Below are positions 1 to 14,204 of a stretch of DNA of 64,000 bases, piece by piece (position 1 is the first letter of the stretch; every line of letters starts with the position of its first letter). Source of the DNA: Seriola aureovittata. Lineage: Eukaryota; Chordata; Actinopteri; Carangiformes; Carangidae. Made by a program: the position numbers and the translations under genes. Below the pieces are notes generated by a model. That model was not told where the DNA came from, did not search any database, and saw nothing but the letters and a program-made list of their open reading frames with translations. Where the stretch lies: NCBI RefSeq assembly GCF_021018895.1, contig NC_079371.1:8759501-8823500 (forward strand), read 5' to 3'.

Positions 1-656
1 TCTTGTTTCTTTTATCCTGTTATCTGTCTGTCGATCTTTTGTCTTTCCTCACTCTTTCCCCCTAGATCCCTTTTTTCTCTCTTTCAATTCCTCTTTTTTT
101 TTCTTTTTCATATTCACTCCATCCCTACTCTCTGTTTTCCCTCCATTCCTCCCTGCTTTCTCACCACCCCTCCATTCCCAGCTCCCTCCAACTAGCCCCC
201 TCCCTTAAATTCCCCCTCTCCCACTTTTTCATCACTATTTCCCTCTTTTTTCTTTTCCTCCCCTCTCCATCCCTCCATCCTTCCCTCCATTAGACAAGGT
301 GACTCCTGCAGTAAAAGGCTCCAACCCTCCATTACACCACAGAGTAAAAAAAAATAAAAACCTTCATGACATTCTGTCCCTGGTGGACACAGCATTGACT
401 TTCTCATATGTCTCCCTCTCACTTTGTCTCTCTCCCTCTCACTCTCACTTTACCCTCTGTCTCTCTCACCTCCTCTTAGCCTCTCTCAGTCACTCTCGAG
501 CCGTGTCCCTCTCCTTTTCTGTCTCACTCACTCTGTTTGTCAGAGGGTAGGGTCTCGATCTTTCTCTCTCAGTTGTTCCCTTTCATGCTGCCCAGTGGGT
601 ACCACAGCATTGTACGCCATTTATTGCACTTCTTTCATACGCACACACAAAAAGCG

Positions 657-659
<3 letters not shown>

Positions 660-702
<43 letters not shown>
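660..702. repeat. (CA)n microsatellite
   Basis: About 21 uninterrupted CA units, lying 130 bp before a long GT array of opposite sense. Confidence 0.97.
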
Positions 703-705
<3 letters not shown>

Positions 706-827
706 CCTTTCGACCCTGCTATCAGATTGACTATTTTGCTGAAACTGCCAAGAACCTGGCAAATACGATTACTGAAGTCCTCCACTAACCTAAGGAGACA
801 GGTATATGCCATACATCTGTGTGTAGG

Positions 828-992
<165 letters not shown>

Positions 993-1222
993 CAGCTCCC
1001 CTATACATTGTGCTGACTGCTGGTCCTGTCATTCCCCTAAACTCAACCTGCCAGTCAAACTAAATTATAAAAATGATAAAGGCAAATGTAGAGTTAGAAT
1101 GGATAGAAAGCACTGAGCCGGAATTCCTGTAATAACCTCTGTGTTTTATGGTTTTATCTGTTCTGGATGCTTATATTATATCCAGTCCTACCCAATTTAA
1201 ATCGTATTTTCCATAATCTAAT

Positions 1223-1248
1223 CTTGTCTTGTCTTGTCTTGCCTTGTC
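1223..1248. repeat. (CTTGT)n short tandem repeat
   Basis: About five CTTGT units, the fourth with a T to C change. Confidence 0.85.
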
Positions 1249-1484
1249 AGTAAAGTCATCATGCTAACCACTCCTGTGAATCTCCCACACTGCGCTGTCT
1301 TCGGTATCTAACGCTCGTGGTTTCTTCCTCTGCTCTGAGCTCATCATGAAGTCAGGACGCAGCAGGGGAAATTGTCTCATCCCTTTAAAAATTAGTGACA
1401 AATTGAAACTTACCGTAACGACAGAAATACAAATGTAGCTCCAGTGAGAAAGCTCTTCTCTGACCTCAGAAAACTGACCCTTTG

Positions 1485-1506
1485 CACCACCACCACCACC
1501 ACCACC
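1485..1506. repeat. (CAC)n trinucleotide repeat
   Basis: About seven CAC units inside intron sequence; the antisense open frame that reads through them as polyglycine is not credible as a gene. Confidence 0.9.
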
Positions 1507-2528
1507 CACTCCATTAGATAAAAAAGAAGAACTCATTTCAGCTGCTTGAGTGGGCAGTTGCACTTCAGTTTAATGATTTCTCAGTATTTAAACCATTCTA
1601 ACTGTAACTGCCTCCCATGCCCACTAGTGTCAAGGCATGCAAGTCTTATAATGGATGTGTTACTGTGCTTCTAACATTTAACACTACTGCAGACCTTGAA
1701 TAGGCCACCTACTGCTCTTACACTAGGTTCTCCTCTGCCTCCTGTGTTGATAAATTCTGAATCGCTTCGTGACCGTGATGAACAACCACCAACCAACCAC
1801 TTTATGAAAAACTCTCTCAGAGGCCTGGATTTTGTTGTGAGGCAAGAAGAGTTTTATCAGCAGTGTGCAGAATATTCCTCAGTAACATTTACCCCCTTGT
1901 GCTATTTTTGTAAGGACACTGTTGAGCTTAACAGTGTTTTAAAGTAAAAAGAAACCCAAACCAAAACAAAACAAAAAGACCTTGTTCTGAAGCAATATAA
2001 ATGAGAAGTGTCATATAACTAATTAAATTCAATACAAAATGTATTCATGCCTTAGGGGGCAATTTGATGCAAGCTGCAGAAATAACAACATAAAATCACA
2101 GCAAACAATTAATTCACACAATAAAAGACAATGTAAAAATGATAAATATATTCATGTAGAGATGACAAATGCTAAGATAAAAATGAAGTTAGCAGCCAAT
2201 AAAGAGTTGCAAATAGTTGGAAACATCACGAACACTATCACACCATAGATGAGGTTCTAATAGCACTTACAAACATTGACTGTTTCCCACACTGTCATTC
2301 AGAACGTTTACACAGTCAGAGGAAGGTTAAAAACTGATGCTGTAACCTCCATCCCTGACTGGTTACAGCCAACAGTAAAGGTGTATATCTGACATGCAGA
2401 TATATTTGATACTTCATGATACGATGAGATTCTGTCAGACTAAACCTGTTTCCTTGAGACCTACAGTATATAAAGGTTTTATTACAGTATTCAGTGAACA
2501 GACAAGTGGTAACTGTGATCAGCCACAG

Positions 2529-2532
<4 letters not shown>

Positions 2533-2571
<39 letters not shown>
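2533..2571. repeat. (GT)n microsatellite
   Basis: Uninterrupted GT array of about 19 units. Confidence 0.95.
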
Positions 2572-2573
<2 letters not shown>

Positions 2574-5500
2574 AGTCGAAGTCATGCTCAAATCACAACA
2601 TATGTGACTCACTCATGCTGGGAGGCACATAGCTGTTGTTGGATCACAGAGGCATAGACGCATCAGATAAGGTACAGCTGTTTCATATGCCCTCACATTA
2701 CACCTCAGTGCCCACACAGACATGCTTTTTATCTTCTGTGGCCATCACGTCCTCATATCGTACCTTGTTTTCTATCTTCCCGCCTTCTCGCTCTCTTACC
2801 CACTTTTTTTTTTTATTGTGATAAAATTTAATACATTTTTCCCACTGGGTCCAACCGTGCTCAACACTGACACACTCACAGCACCTTCAGGTGGTTTGGA
2901 AGAACGTGTTCAGAGAATGTAACGTGGAATTTCTCTTCAACAATACAACCGTACATTTTATGAGTGTAAGAACAAAAAAGAAAAAAGAACCCACCCCATT
3001 GGCTTTACTCCTTTACCTTTCTCCTTCCTGTCATCCTCTCCTTTCTCTTCCCCCTCGTAAAACGCCTCCACGCTTCATGCTTCCCTACCCACAATGCAGT
3101 GCAGTATGGCCGTTTGTTTGAATTATGACAACAGCGCCTTAGAGAGAGGTGAGAACATTGTGTCGGCTGCGCGCACACGCACACACCCGCACACACGAAT
3201 AGAAGTTTCTGACCCGCACTGTTGTGTGTCTCTGTCATTGCAGATGCTTGCTGTCGGTTGTTTTTATGTTTACCACAATTCCAACAGCAGAGAGCTAGAG
3301 CCAGGTATATATCCAGCAAGTATGTGCATGTGGAAATATTCAAAAAAAGATGAATAATTAGCATCCTTAAGTGAAGGTAACACCCAGATCGAGTCATTTA
3401 TCCCCCCACCAAGCATAACCTGCCTTTCCAGGAGTGGTGGGGAAGAAGAATGAAGACATGATATCCAGCTTCCTGAAATCAGATTCCCTTTTTTCTCTCC
3501 ATGACGCCGACCCCCTACACACTTCCTTAAATGGCAGGATGCAGCTAATTCATTAAAGGTTGTAACCAGCTGATACAGAAGGGAGAAATGTCAATAGCTT
3601 TGTCTGAATTGTAACATATTTAGCGAGACAGCGTTCCCTCTAAGAGTTGCATTTTTCATCACAGTGATAGGATTTGCAATTCAGTTTTGATGTAACATTT
3701 GCTCAAACTCACATTCACAAAGTGCAGTGGTTAGTTTCAGCTATACACAGACAACAGTAAATTAGATTGTAGAGTTTTGCAGCGTCGCTTTTACTCAACT
3801 CCAACTTCAACATTAGGAAAATTTGTTTTCTTTCTCTTTTTGCTGTTTATTTTTGATGCCAATAGAGTTACAAAAATCAACTTCAGGCAAATTATTCGCT
3901 TTGACTAATTTTTAAAAAGAAGAGTTGGATGGAAAGCCACTTGGTATCCTTGACTGCATGTACCAATCTCAGTCTGGAACACGGTCAACAGAGGTGGACT
4001 TCTATTAATTATGTGGAAAACATGACATGGCTTCCTGTACCCTTGAACATCACTAAAAGCAGACTCGTCATTTGCAAGTCAAAACTAAACCCTTTATTGT
4101 ACAAATCCTCATTTACTGCATTAAGGCCACATGAAGTGGCAGCCATTGCAGATGTCCATCCGCCCAGCATTAATCCTACATCGGCAGGGACCGCAGGTAT
4201 CCAAGCGTTTGCTCTTGGAAATGAATCAACAGCACAGCATGCATTGATTGTCTCATTTATACGAATCACAATGTTCTATTTAGAGAGGAAGAGAACCAGG
4301 AGAGACAGGGAGGGAGTTATAAAGGCAGACAAAAAGATTTAAAGATTGTTAATGGTAGAGAAAGAGAGAGAGAGAGAGGTGAGTCGTCTCATCAGCTCTT
4401 CATTCTTCACATTCCCACCACTTCTGTCCTTGGTCCACTTACATCCCCTCACCCCTCCTTTGTTGTTCAGGCTTTTTCAGTTTTTGGCTTTTTCAATCTC
4501 CAACCTCCTGCTACTCTACTACTTTTCTGGTTCTCAGCTTTCCTCCCTCCTGCAGACCACCCCTTCTTTTTTATTTCTTTCATTTCCTCGCTCTTTCATT
4601 TTACCCAGTGTCTTTCTGCATTTCTCCTACCGTCTTTCCTCAGCCCTTCCCTCCAGTTTCGATCTATCTCCTATCATTCACCTTTTCTTGGAATCTTTTC
4701 TGCTGACTCCTTTCTCCCACTGTTCGTCTCTCATTCTCATTCCATTTTTTTTCTTTGCTCTCTCATTTTTCTCCTCAGTCCATTCATCTCCAGTATTTTT
4801 TTTTTGTTTGCTCATCTGTACATTGCTCATCATTCTCGGTGTATTTATGTATGTAAATGTGCAGTCAGACTGGTGATGACAAAAGACAAATGAAAGACAA
4901 AAAAATAGACAGATCCTTATATGAACTTGGATATAAAAGTTAAATGTTTTTCAGCTGTAAAATTGCCTTTGTGTTTAGTCTGTAGTTACTACTTGTCAAC
5001 GACATTTAAAAAAAGACGATTACAGTCTAAGTAGAAAACTTTCAACCAATAATTAATATAATTAATAGCATAGCCCAAATTATTTATCTCCCACAATTGG
5101 CTCATACAGACAGACAGTTACAATATAACTGTGAAATAATATTAATGCAGACATTTTCTGGATATAAGATGAACGTTAGATGTGTTTCTGTCGTCTGTGT
5201 CAAGCAAACTGTATAAAACTGAAAGAGAATTTCAGGAATTTTGGAAATTTTCGCTTCACAATGGCATTTGACCAGAACATACAAAAATTTGCTATAGAAG
5301 TAGTGTCGTAACAAAAACACAAAATGTGTTTGGAAAATGTCTCCACTACAATTCATCGTGTACTTTCTTTAAGAAAGCACCAGGCAAAAAGGAAACCAGT
5401 TAGTACTTTCCACTAAAAATGTTGCTATTTCCATGAATTTTCGTATTTAATGAAGAATTATTTGTTTATATGAATTGGGTGGAAACCCCACTATACTCCA

Positions 5501-5584
5501 TCCTGCTTCTCTTCCTCTGTCCTTTCATTAATTACTCAGTCAGTAGTTGTTGCTCACTGATGGCTTCATGAAGTGGCAGGGCTG

Positions 5585-5587
<3 letters not shown>

Positions 5588-5671
<84 letters not shown>

Positions 5672-5672
5672 C
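5588..5672. repeat. (GT)n microsatellite ending in (CG)n
   Basis: About 38 GT units followed directly by a short CGCGCG tail, an alternating purine-pyrimidine tract of about 85 bp. Confidence 0.95.
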
Positions 5673-6769
5673 ACGCTCCAGATGGTAGCAGAGGGACGCA
5701 TTGAATCAGTCTGCCAATAGGCCTTATGATAGACATGATTAAACGCACTAATTATATGGAAGGAAATTAAATTTTGGACCCCTGTTCTATCCCCCTGAAA
5801 TAAACATCTGCGATCTGAACACAGGAAAGCACACACAAGGACTATGAATTCAACACAATGATACAAATACAGAGAACACACATACTCACACAGACACACT
5901 AAGTACATCCTCATCCCAGATTGATAGCAATCATGTCAGTGCTAATCAGGGTGCTTGGTGTACAAAGCTGTCAGAGGAATCCAATCATATCACAGATGAT
6001 GGAATCGTTTACTGTGGATGAGGATGGAAGATGAATTGCATGGCCACCAATAATCCGCCAGTTATTCTCAATTCTGGGAAGAATTAAGATGTGACGTTTC
6101 TGGAGGATGGTGATAATATGTTCGCAAAATTATCGACACCCAGTCCTAGAGTTACATACAGTTCGAAGAGTTTTACAGAGCGGTGGGAATCCCCCATGCA
6201 CCGCTCAGTAGAAGGCATCAAGAAGTCAAGAAGTGTCACTGAAGTAACGTGCTGGATATCGAGACTCGCATGATCAACTCTGCAATTTTGAATCCATCAG
6301 GTTCTCAGCTAAACAACCAAGTAGGTAGTTTTCAGCGTATCTTCCACAACAACTCAGTTCCAAAACTGACACACACGAGTGTTTTCTGATCTGCTACCTC
6401 TAGCGTTGAGGTTTTGTTAAATTTTAAGTGACTGAAAGAACATAGTTAGGGTAAGCAGACGATCATGGTCACAGTTAAAAGAAAGAAAATCTTGATGGAT
6501 GGTAGAGGACAGGTGCGGACAGACACCCAACCAGTCCTCCCTACTGGGACGTTATATCAAGGTCAAGCTCCCTCCACCCCTCAGGTACGAGAGGTTATCT
6601 GGAAAATATAACCGTGGATCTTTTTAAGAATTTGAACATATGAGGAGGAGAGTCCACCATCTCACCACCCAACACTTTCTCCAGGCAATAACGTCAATAT
6701 TGGACAATTCTGCTAAACCCTGGATTATATTGAGCAAAAAAGTTTTTAATGCCCACCTTCATTGCATCT

Positions 6770-6985
6770 ACAGTAAGGTTAAGGTTCGGGAAAGCCTATG
6801 CTTACGTCAAATAAACGATGGCTAAGGTTTGAAATTAAACAACTAAAACACTTTATTAAGGTGAGGGTAAGATCATGGTTATGGTTTATTGAAAGGTGAA
6901 CAATAATTGCGGGATTTCGAACCTCAATCTCCTGCATGAAAGCCAGATACACTGCGCACGTCTCCACCACCCAACCTCTACACCC
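6770..6985 (-). repeat. candidate tRNA-derived SINE-like element
   Basis: Read on the minus strand, this begins with a tRNA-like head: a GGTTCGAAATCCC stretch (6911-6923 in complement) fits a pol III B box, preceded by CATGCAGGAGATTG. It then runs into ACCATAACCATGATCTTACC-type sequence. That head plus the body words resemble a dispersed family I recall from percomorph genomes, and the body resembles 30500-30660 in this window. Family assignment is inference; boundaries are approximate. Confidence 0.5.
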
Positions 6986-8767
6986 TTATTTTTGGCTTTG
7001 CTACATAAACAATGTACTACTTCCTGCACTGAATACTAGTAATGGACACACATTGTGCGGTGCTAAATTGTCCAGTATGGATGCAATTTCCAGGAACTTT
7101 AATTGACCTCTTTGTTCTGTAGGATGAAGCAAGCTTAGTGTGTGTGTTACATAAACAGCCGTACTGAAAATAGAAAGGCTTCAATAACTAAAGTCAACTT
7201 TGGCAGTGCCATGCATCTCCATATGGCTGATCGGGCGCTGTGCCAGTTTGCCATCCTAAAAAAAACGAGTCTTTTAATTACATGAAACACAAATATGGCA
7301 CATCCATATGCTGGTATTATCCCCAGACTGACTATATTTTAGAGTCCAGTCATTGAACAGATGCTCGTAGTCACAGCTCTCTTCCAACAAGTTGCCAAAA
7401 AAGAAAAAACAAATCTTAGATTTAAAACACAGCTTTTGACAAGAGTACAAACGCCATCAGAGGATTCTTTTACACCATTGTACAACAGACCACTTGTTTA
7501 GTACTCCACATTGATGATCCTTGTGATCTCTGCAAATTGTGCTCATTAAATCAAGCGTGGCATGGCAAGGTGGTAAACGGCTTATATCTCAATCACCTCT
7601 AAAATATAATTGAATTGAATCACAGCAGATCAACACGTCTCCTCAGTCTCTGGCATCCTTTGGAGGGCCAAAAATAATTATGTCGTGAGCCAAACCTGGC
7701 CTGTAGGCACAGAGTTGTTTGATATTTACTGTCTTCAGTCCAAAATGAATTGATGCCAACCATTAAACACCAGCAGCTGGTCAATATCATGTGGAAATAC
7801 ATGAAAAATTTGCTTTGCTGCGCTACACTGGGGACTGTTTTTCATGAACCTGTCATGCATGTCAGTGCTGTCTCCGGCATACGATTCAGACAAGCGTGAT
7901 CACGATTTTTGTGGTTTTTCTTTTTTTTTTCAGTTTTGTCAACATGTAACTGTCATCGTCAGTGCTTTTCAGGAGCGGAAATAACTTCGATGAGATTCTG
8001 ATGTTCACCTTTTTCCGATATGTTTTTCACATCTCACTTGTCTGAAGCCACAGCTTTGGCGCCTCTCTTTGACCAGCGGCCTCTTGAAATGCAGCTACAT
8101 ATTGAGGTGCGCTTGTGGTGCACCAGTCAATACACTTTCCAGACACTCTGAGGACTTACATATCCCTCAAATTGTTCTCACACACCCACACTAATATGCA
8201 CATATAAAAAACAAACCAAAGAATATGTTTGCTCCTGAAGCCCAGATGCCATTTCTTTTGACCTACAGAGAAAACCCAGCTCCAGGTTTGGGAAGCACCT
8301 TCCTCAGGGTTAAGAGCTGACATGACTGATACAACAGGTGCTGCAGTGTGCCGAGAAAAAACACCAGGGCTATGTGGAGAAGAAGAAAAGGAGATTTAAA
8401 AGGTTGATAAAAGAAAACGGGGAGAAGAAATGGATTAGTGATGGACAGATGGAGTGTGAGAGGAGAAAGGGTGAAGGGGATTCAGAGATGAGAGGAGACG
8501 AGAGGGTACTAGAGGGAGAAAAAAATGGATTATGAATAGAGAGAGGGAGAAAACATGAACACTGGAGGAGATGGATGCTTGGAAACAAGGGGAGAAAAAA
8601 GAAAAGGAGAGGGTAGAAGTCAAAGAAAAAAAGGGATTAGGGATGGAGGGCTCCAGTGGAAGAGAAATGAGATGGAGAAGAGGACAAGGAGGAGAAGATT
8701 AAGGTGCAGTGATATGCTTTCATCTTCTAGTGTCTGGAGAGGAGGCAGTAACTAGTAACTAGCCATG

Positions 8768-8768
<1 letters not shown>

Positions 8769-8855
<87 letters not shown>
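8769..8855. repeat. (GT)n microsatellite with one interruption
   Basis: GT array of about 86 bp broken by one TTG at about 8811. Confidence 0.95.
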
Positions 8856-8856
<1 letters not shown>

Positions 8857-8963
8857 ATTTCTAAGGATATTTGTGGTTGTGGGTCTTCATGATGTTCTGT
8901 TTGTGTTTTTTTCTGTAAGTGCTTATGTTTGGTTCTTTTCCTCTGTATGTGTGTGTACATGTC

Positions 8964-8966
<3 letters not shown>

Positions 8967-9005
<39 letters not shown>
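8967..9005. repeat. (GT)n microsatellite
   Basis: About 19 GT units, 110 bp after the preceding GT array. Confidence 0.95.
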
Positions 9006-9007
<2 letters not shown>

Positions 9008-9119
9008 ACAAGCTAAATGCCACTCATCCTTCCTGGTTGAGTTACAAGAGGAAAAAACCAGAAGATACTTTTAAATGTCTGCCCTTTGTATCTTTCCGTC
9101 TGCAATACATTCATCTGCT

Positions 9120-9470
9120 CCTCCGCAGAAGAAGAGAGGGGGAGGAGGGACAGAGGGATGGATGGATGAGAAAGAAGGAGGGAGGGAGGGAGGAGCGAAG
9201 GTTTCAGGGTTGTTGGGTTCATGGATGGAGGGATGGATGGCGGCAAGGAGGGGGCTTGAATACCTAGAGCTGAGCAAATTAAAGTAAAAGCAAAGGATGG
9301 ATGACGGAGGGGTACAGGGTGCATCTGGGAGTCCGGTGAACAAGACTACAAGCAAGCCAGGGAGGAGGGGGAGGTATAGAGAGAGAGATAGGGAGAGAGA
9401 GAGCGAGAGAGAGAAGAGTATGGAGGTAGAGAGAGAGAGAGGAAGAAAGGAGAAGGGGAAAGAGAGGCAG
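9120..9470. repeat. purine-rich low-complexity tract
   Basis: GGA, GGAT and GA words dominate on the + strand, including GAGAGA runs at about 9378-9445. It explains several spurious open frames on both strands. Confidence 0.85.
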
Positions 9471-10188
9471 AGTCGTGACTGTAGGTTGATTTACGGAGGC
9501 TTTCCTTTTAATGAAATTGTTTCAGTGACAGAGCCGGTAAAAGGCCCTTAATGGATTGGCTGGCCTAATGTAATGAAATTACTCCCTCTTTCACTACAGA
9601 GAGAGAAAAAAAAGAATAAAAGAGGACATGGGGAGGAGGAGGAGGATGGGAGAGGAGGGGTGGGAGAGGAGAAAATGCAATTAATATTTACAGAACAGAC
9701 AAGCAGGGTGGGCTTTAGTAGCTACGGCTCGCTCGCTCTCTTCCTCACTGGGTCTACCTCTCTCGTCCCTCTCTCTCCCGGTGGCCAGTGTACGCTGGGC
9801 GTACGGCAAGGGAGGGAGGTGATAGGCTGACGCCAGACAGGCCACTTCAGCGCACCGGTCTCCTCTCTCGCGTTCTCCTTTTCCTCTCCTCCTCTCCTCA
9901 GGGCTGGCCATATCACTGCTGAGGTGAGAGACTTAACCTTAGCTTGTGCGCTATCGTCTGGACTGGGTATCCCTAGAGTGTTTGTCTGTGTGTGTGTCAG
10001 TGTGTGTGGGAGACAGAGTTAATGCCGGTGCCTCCTACCTGCTACCTAAAGCCCACCACTGAGGTATCACCTCACACACACCCCCACGGGCACACTCTCA
10101 TTCACGCAACCCATCTTTTGTTAGTCCCTCCCCCAGCTGAGCGGACCCTGACGACTTGCGCCTGACTCTCTCCTATCTCTGTCTCTCA

Positions 10189-10190
<2 letters not shown>

Positions 10191-10219
<29 letters not shown>
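10191..10219. repeat. (GT)n next to a splice acceptor
   Basis: The array ends about 33 nt before the coding exon at 10253, so a purine-pyrimidine alternating tract replaces much of the usual polypyrimidine tract. Confidence 0.9.
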
Positions 10220-10222
<3 letters not shown>

Positions 10223-10252
10223 TCTGCGTGTGTGTTTGTGTGCATGGTGCAG

Positions 10253-10324
10253 GCAACTGGACAGCAACCACATCAGCTGCATCGAAGATGGAGCTTTCCG
10301 AGCGCTGCGCGATCTGGAGATTCT
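10253..10324 (+). CDS. slit3: slit3 exon: LRR of domain D1
   Basis: This 72-nt exon follows AG at 10251-10252 and precedes GTAAGT. It starts with the third base of a leucine codon and ends with CT, so it is a standard phase-2 to phase-2 Slit LRR exon. It reads [15 protein letters not shown] then RALRDLEI(L), a single 24-residue LRR with the LxLxxN core (LDSNHIS) and the F/L positions. RALRDLEIL matches SLIT3 better than SLIT1 (RALRGLEVL) or SLIT2 (RALRDLEVL). It is joined in frame to the exon at 37968 across a 27.6 kb intron. In the protein it lies in the N-terminal half of the secreted ligand. Confidence 0.95.
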
Positions 10325-10766
10325 GTAAGTAGAGAAAAACCCTGGTTCTCTCACTCTGACTCCTCCATCTCTCTCCTCCTCCTCTGCCTCCTCCTCTCAT
10401 CAGTCCCCTCTTCTCCTCTCTCCCTCTTTTCATGTGCTGTCTGTGAAGCAGGAATCTGTCCTGCGCTCTCCTCCTCTCGCTATCAGCTTTGTTTTCTGTT
10501 ATTCTTTTTCTTCGTCCTTTTGTGCTTCCCTTTTCTTTCTCTCCGCTCTCCTCTCCTCTCCTCTCCCTTCTTTTCCTCTCTTACTTGCATGTCATCCCTC
10601 ATTCTTTCCACTTGATCTACTTTTCTATCTTATCTTTCTATCTTTCTCGTCATACACATCTGCTGTTTGTCTTGAATACAAGAAAAGCTTCAACTTCAAG
10701 ATGCTGTTGTTGAGTGCAGGTAGTTTCTTTCCATGTTTCTCTGTGTGAATTATCTTTAGCGATGTC

Positions 10767-10768
<2 letters not shown>

Positions 10769-10804
<36 letters not shown>

Positions 10805-10830
10805 TGTGTGTGTGTGTGTGTATGTGTGCA
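10769..10830. repeat. (GT)n microsatellite
   Basis: Two GT runs separated by a TC step at about 10803 and ending in TATGTG. Confidence 0.93.
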
Positions 10831-11146
10831 TGCTGAGGTGTACATCTAAGTACTTGTGTGCATTGCTTGCAAAGATGAAGCGTAGTGTACCTGTTCACTC
10901 ACCAGCAAATGTGTCGTCCTTGACTTACAATACACTGACGCACACACGCACGCATTCACGCACGCATGCACGCACGCACACAGAGTGAGGAGGGAAAAAA
11001 AGTGCATCTGCCACCTGCTGTGGTTTGCATTTTCTCTGCACCATGTGTGTTAATGCATGTGGGTGATTCCCTCTGCATATAGAAACACGTTAATACTCCA
11101 GTGTGTTTGCTTCCAGCTGTGTATGTGATTGTGTGTGTGTAGTTGA

Positions 11147-11163
11147 GTGTGTGTGTGTGTGTG

Positions 11164-11219
<56 letters not shown>
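11147..11219. repeat. (GT)n microsatellite
   Basis: About 72 bp of GT, broken once by TTG at 11164. Confidence 0.95.
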
Positions 11220-11220
<1 letters not shown>

Positions 11221-13881
11221 TGATCTGTCCACATTCTTAGAGCTGCTCATTTGTCACTATGCTCAGAGGTGTGACTGGCAACTGTGCGATGCTGGGCTGT
11301 GCTGGGAAAGGTGTCTACCTTCCCTACACTTGTATGCGTGTGCGGGTCATTGTGCACGAATATGTGTGTTTATGTGTATCTGTGGCGTGTGCATTTGTTC
11401 TTGCACAGAGGCAGATGTTATGCTTCATTGTGCATTGTGCATCTTAGCCTCAACTCAGCTGTCTATGAATATACTTCCCCAACATTTTTGTGATCAAATC
11501 CAGTACATGAAGGTTACAGTGAAAAAGCAGAAAGAAAAAGGTTAATGGATTTTTTTTTTTTTTTCTTTGGTAGGCAAAAGCATTGGTTCATTTGTCTGCA
11601 GGGTTGTTGGCAATGCAGTCATATTCTGCTGTGTGGTGCTGAGAGGTGAAAAGGTTAGTTGTAATGTTGCTGAATATGTTTATCAGAGGGTAAAACTGTA
11701 TCACAAATGAGAGAGGCAGGACAGAGAAAGGACAAAGACAGACTGAGGGAGAACAGGAGATAAGAAGAGACAGCAGAGGAGAGGAAAAAATGATGAGAAA
11801 GAAGGAGAGCAGAATAAGAGGAAGAGAAGGTTGACATCGCTGTCCCAACTGCCGGTGTCCCCGTCCCCATTTACAGCGTTGTACAAATGCTGGTCGAGCA
11901 GTACAAGTGGACGTAGCTTAGGTTCATTGAGTGAGACCCAGAAGAACAGACTCATGATAGTTGTAATACAGTGTTAGAGTGGAAATTCGAAGTTGCTGAC
12001 TATAATGGTTTGAAAACATTGTGATGATAATCAGATGCTTTTTGCATCAGTTAAGCAGTCTAAATGAATAATATAACTCTAATTGGTTGCCTCTGGAAGA
12101 AATCTGTCTCATTATCACATAAAGATCTACTATACCAAGAAACATTGTGGGAGACAGACTATTAAAAAACCAGAGAGCATACAAACCAGAGCTGTGTTCA
12201 GGCTACATGTGTTCTTTTGTTTTCTCACATGTACACATGTAGTAAAAACTACATCCTACTTATTGAAACCAAGGACCTCTGTGTAAAATGTATAATTTTA
12301 TTTTACTAAATTTCTTGAAATCGTTCTTCTTCTTCTTTTTGAATGGGATCAAGGACAGTACTGAAAACAATTTCAGCCTGATTTTATACAGTAGCACACA
12401 GGTATTTGTGATGTAAAAGCTCATTGACGCTCCCAACAGCATCACATACATCTTGATGAGTATCCTGCTGTAGATGTGAGTGTTGGTGGTGCAGTGTGGT
12501 GCTGCCTGATGTCTTCACATGAATGATTAAAGAGAGCAGACGACACAGTGGAAAACGGTCAGTGCATGGCAGCTTACACTGTGGATCACTTTTTACTACA
12601 AATTTTAAATGTTTTGCATCAAGAAGGTATTATAGATATTTTTTGTCTTTTTAACATTTTATTTGATTTTTTCGTGTCTCCCTTTCTAGGTTTTATTTCC
12701 TTTTAGCAAAGTTAGCTTTTTTTTGATTCGCCAGCCACCCTTTTTTGCTCAGCTCACAATGGGAGTGATAGGGGGCAGATAGAGGGGGATCGGCAGCGCG
12801 AGATACAACATATTAGCAATTCATAAGACTCTGACAGCTGAGTGCTCGGCAGGATTTACAATTCACTGTAAATGCGCAGCCGTTCCCATTCACGGCAGAC
12901 AGCATGACAGCACACAGTATATTCAGTGAATGTGACGTTTTAATAAAGGCAGGTGTGAGTGTGTGTTTGTGTGTCTGTCTGTCTGTCTGTTTGTGTGTGT
13001 TTGTGCGCACGCGCATGTGCACGTGTGCAAAGGGCATGAATGACAGTAAGCAATTCTGCCGCAGGACTGATCTTCATTTCGAGCATCTTAAAACACACAC
13101 GTGCACGCATGCTCGCGCACAGATGTATATGCGTATTCACACATATGCGGACACACACATTGCACACAAAACACAGACGCAGACCCATCTGTTCAGTTCT
13201 TTGGGGTTCATTTTCATGACCATAGCAAAAAATGGGACGACAGAGGTAACAGTGATCGGAGGTCATGTGACTGCACCATCAGGTAGGTGTTTTTGTGTGT
13301 GCACACCTGTGCACACAAACTGTTGTACATGAATGTGTGTGTGTTTGAGTTCTGGTTTCTGTTTTAGGCTTATGTAAGGAGAACATTTTTTCAAAAGTGT
13401 CGCTCATGTTTGAGGGTGAAGATTTGGTTTTGGGGTTTAGGTTAGAATTCTTAGGTTTGACTCAAAGGTGGGGTTAGTATTGAAATGATGAGTCAATCAG
13501 TGGTCATGTCTCTCTATCAATATAAGTTTAACTTTAAGTGTTTGACTGTTGGTCTGATAAAATGTTGCTTTGGTCCGTGGGAATTCACTGGTATTTTCAG
13601 ACATTTTATCGACAGTTAATCAGTTAAGTAAATGAATAATCAACAAATGAATTCATGAAAATAATCGTTTGGTGAAGCTTTAGTTAGGATGATAACTGGG
13701 ATTAAGCATGTAGCTGTGTGATAGAGGTTAGACTTGCAGCTGGCAACTGAATTAAGTCAGTGCGGGTCCTCACAAATATAAAAGTCCATGTGTTTCCGCT
13801 GTGGCTGGACATGCGTGTGTGTGTGTGTGTCTGCCAATAACCTTGTGTGTTCTCCTGTGTGCCTTTGTGTCCATCTATACA

Positions 13882-13883
<2 letters not shown>

Positions 13884-13961
<78 letters not shown>

Positions 13962-13967
13962 GTGTGC
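13884..13967. repeat. (GT)n microsatellite
   Basis: About 84 bp of GT with one TTG interruption at about 13930 and a GCG near the end. Confidence 0.95.
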
Positions 13968-14204
13968 AACAGCTAATGCCTGATGGAGGTTTAAGATCAA
14001 GATAACTCCAAAAGATGTCTGTCTGCATGTGTGTGTGTGTGTGTGTGAATGTACTTTTACATATTTCCACATGACTGGTTGGAGATTGCATGTAGGCTGG
14101 CAGGCAAATGGATACATGTGTGCATGCATGTGCGTTTCCGCCATTTGTGTGTGTCGTGCTAATTGAAAGAAGCACGTCGCTGTGTGTGTGCCACTAACGA
14201 ATCT

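Noticed and set aside
9904..9925. Possible 22-nt micro-exon between CTCCTCAG and GTGAGA
   Set aside because: It encodes no LRR residues, is not a multiple of three, and the exon at 10253 needs a preceding LRR ending in phase 2, which this does not supply.
13420..13800. GGTTTAGGTTAGAATT and GTCCTCACAAATATAAAAG words resembling fish repeats
   Set aside because: Too diverged and fragmentary to delimit or assign to a family.
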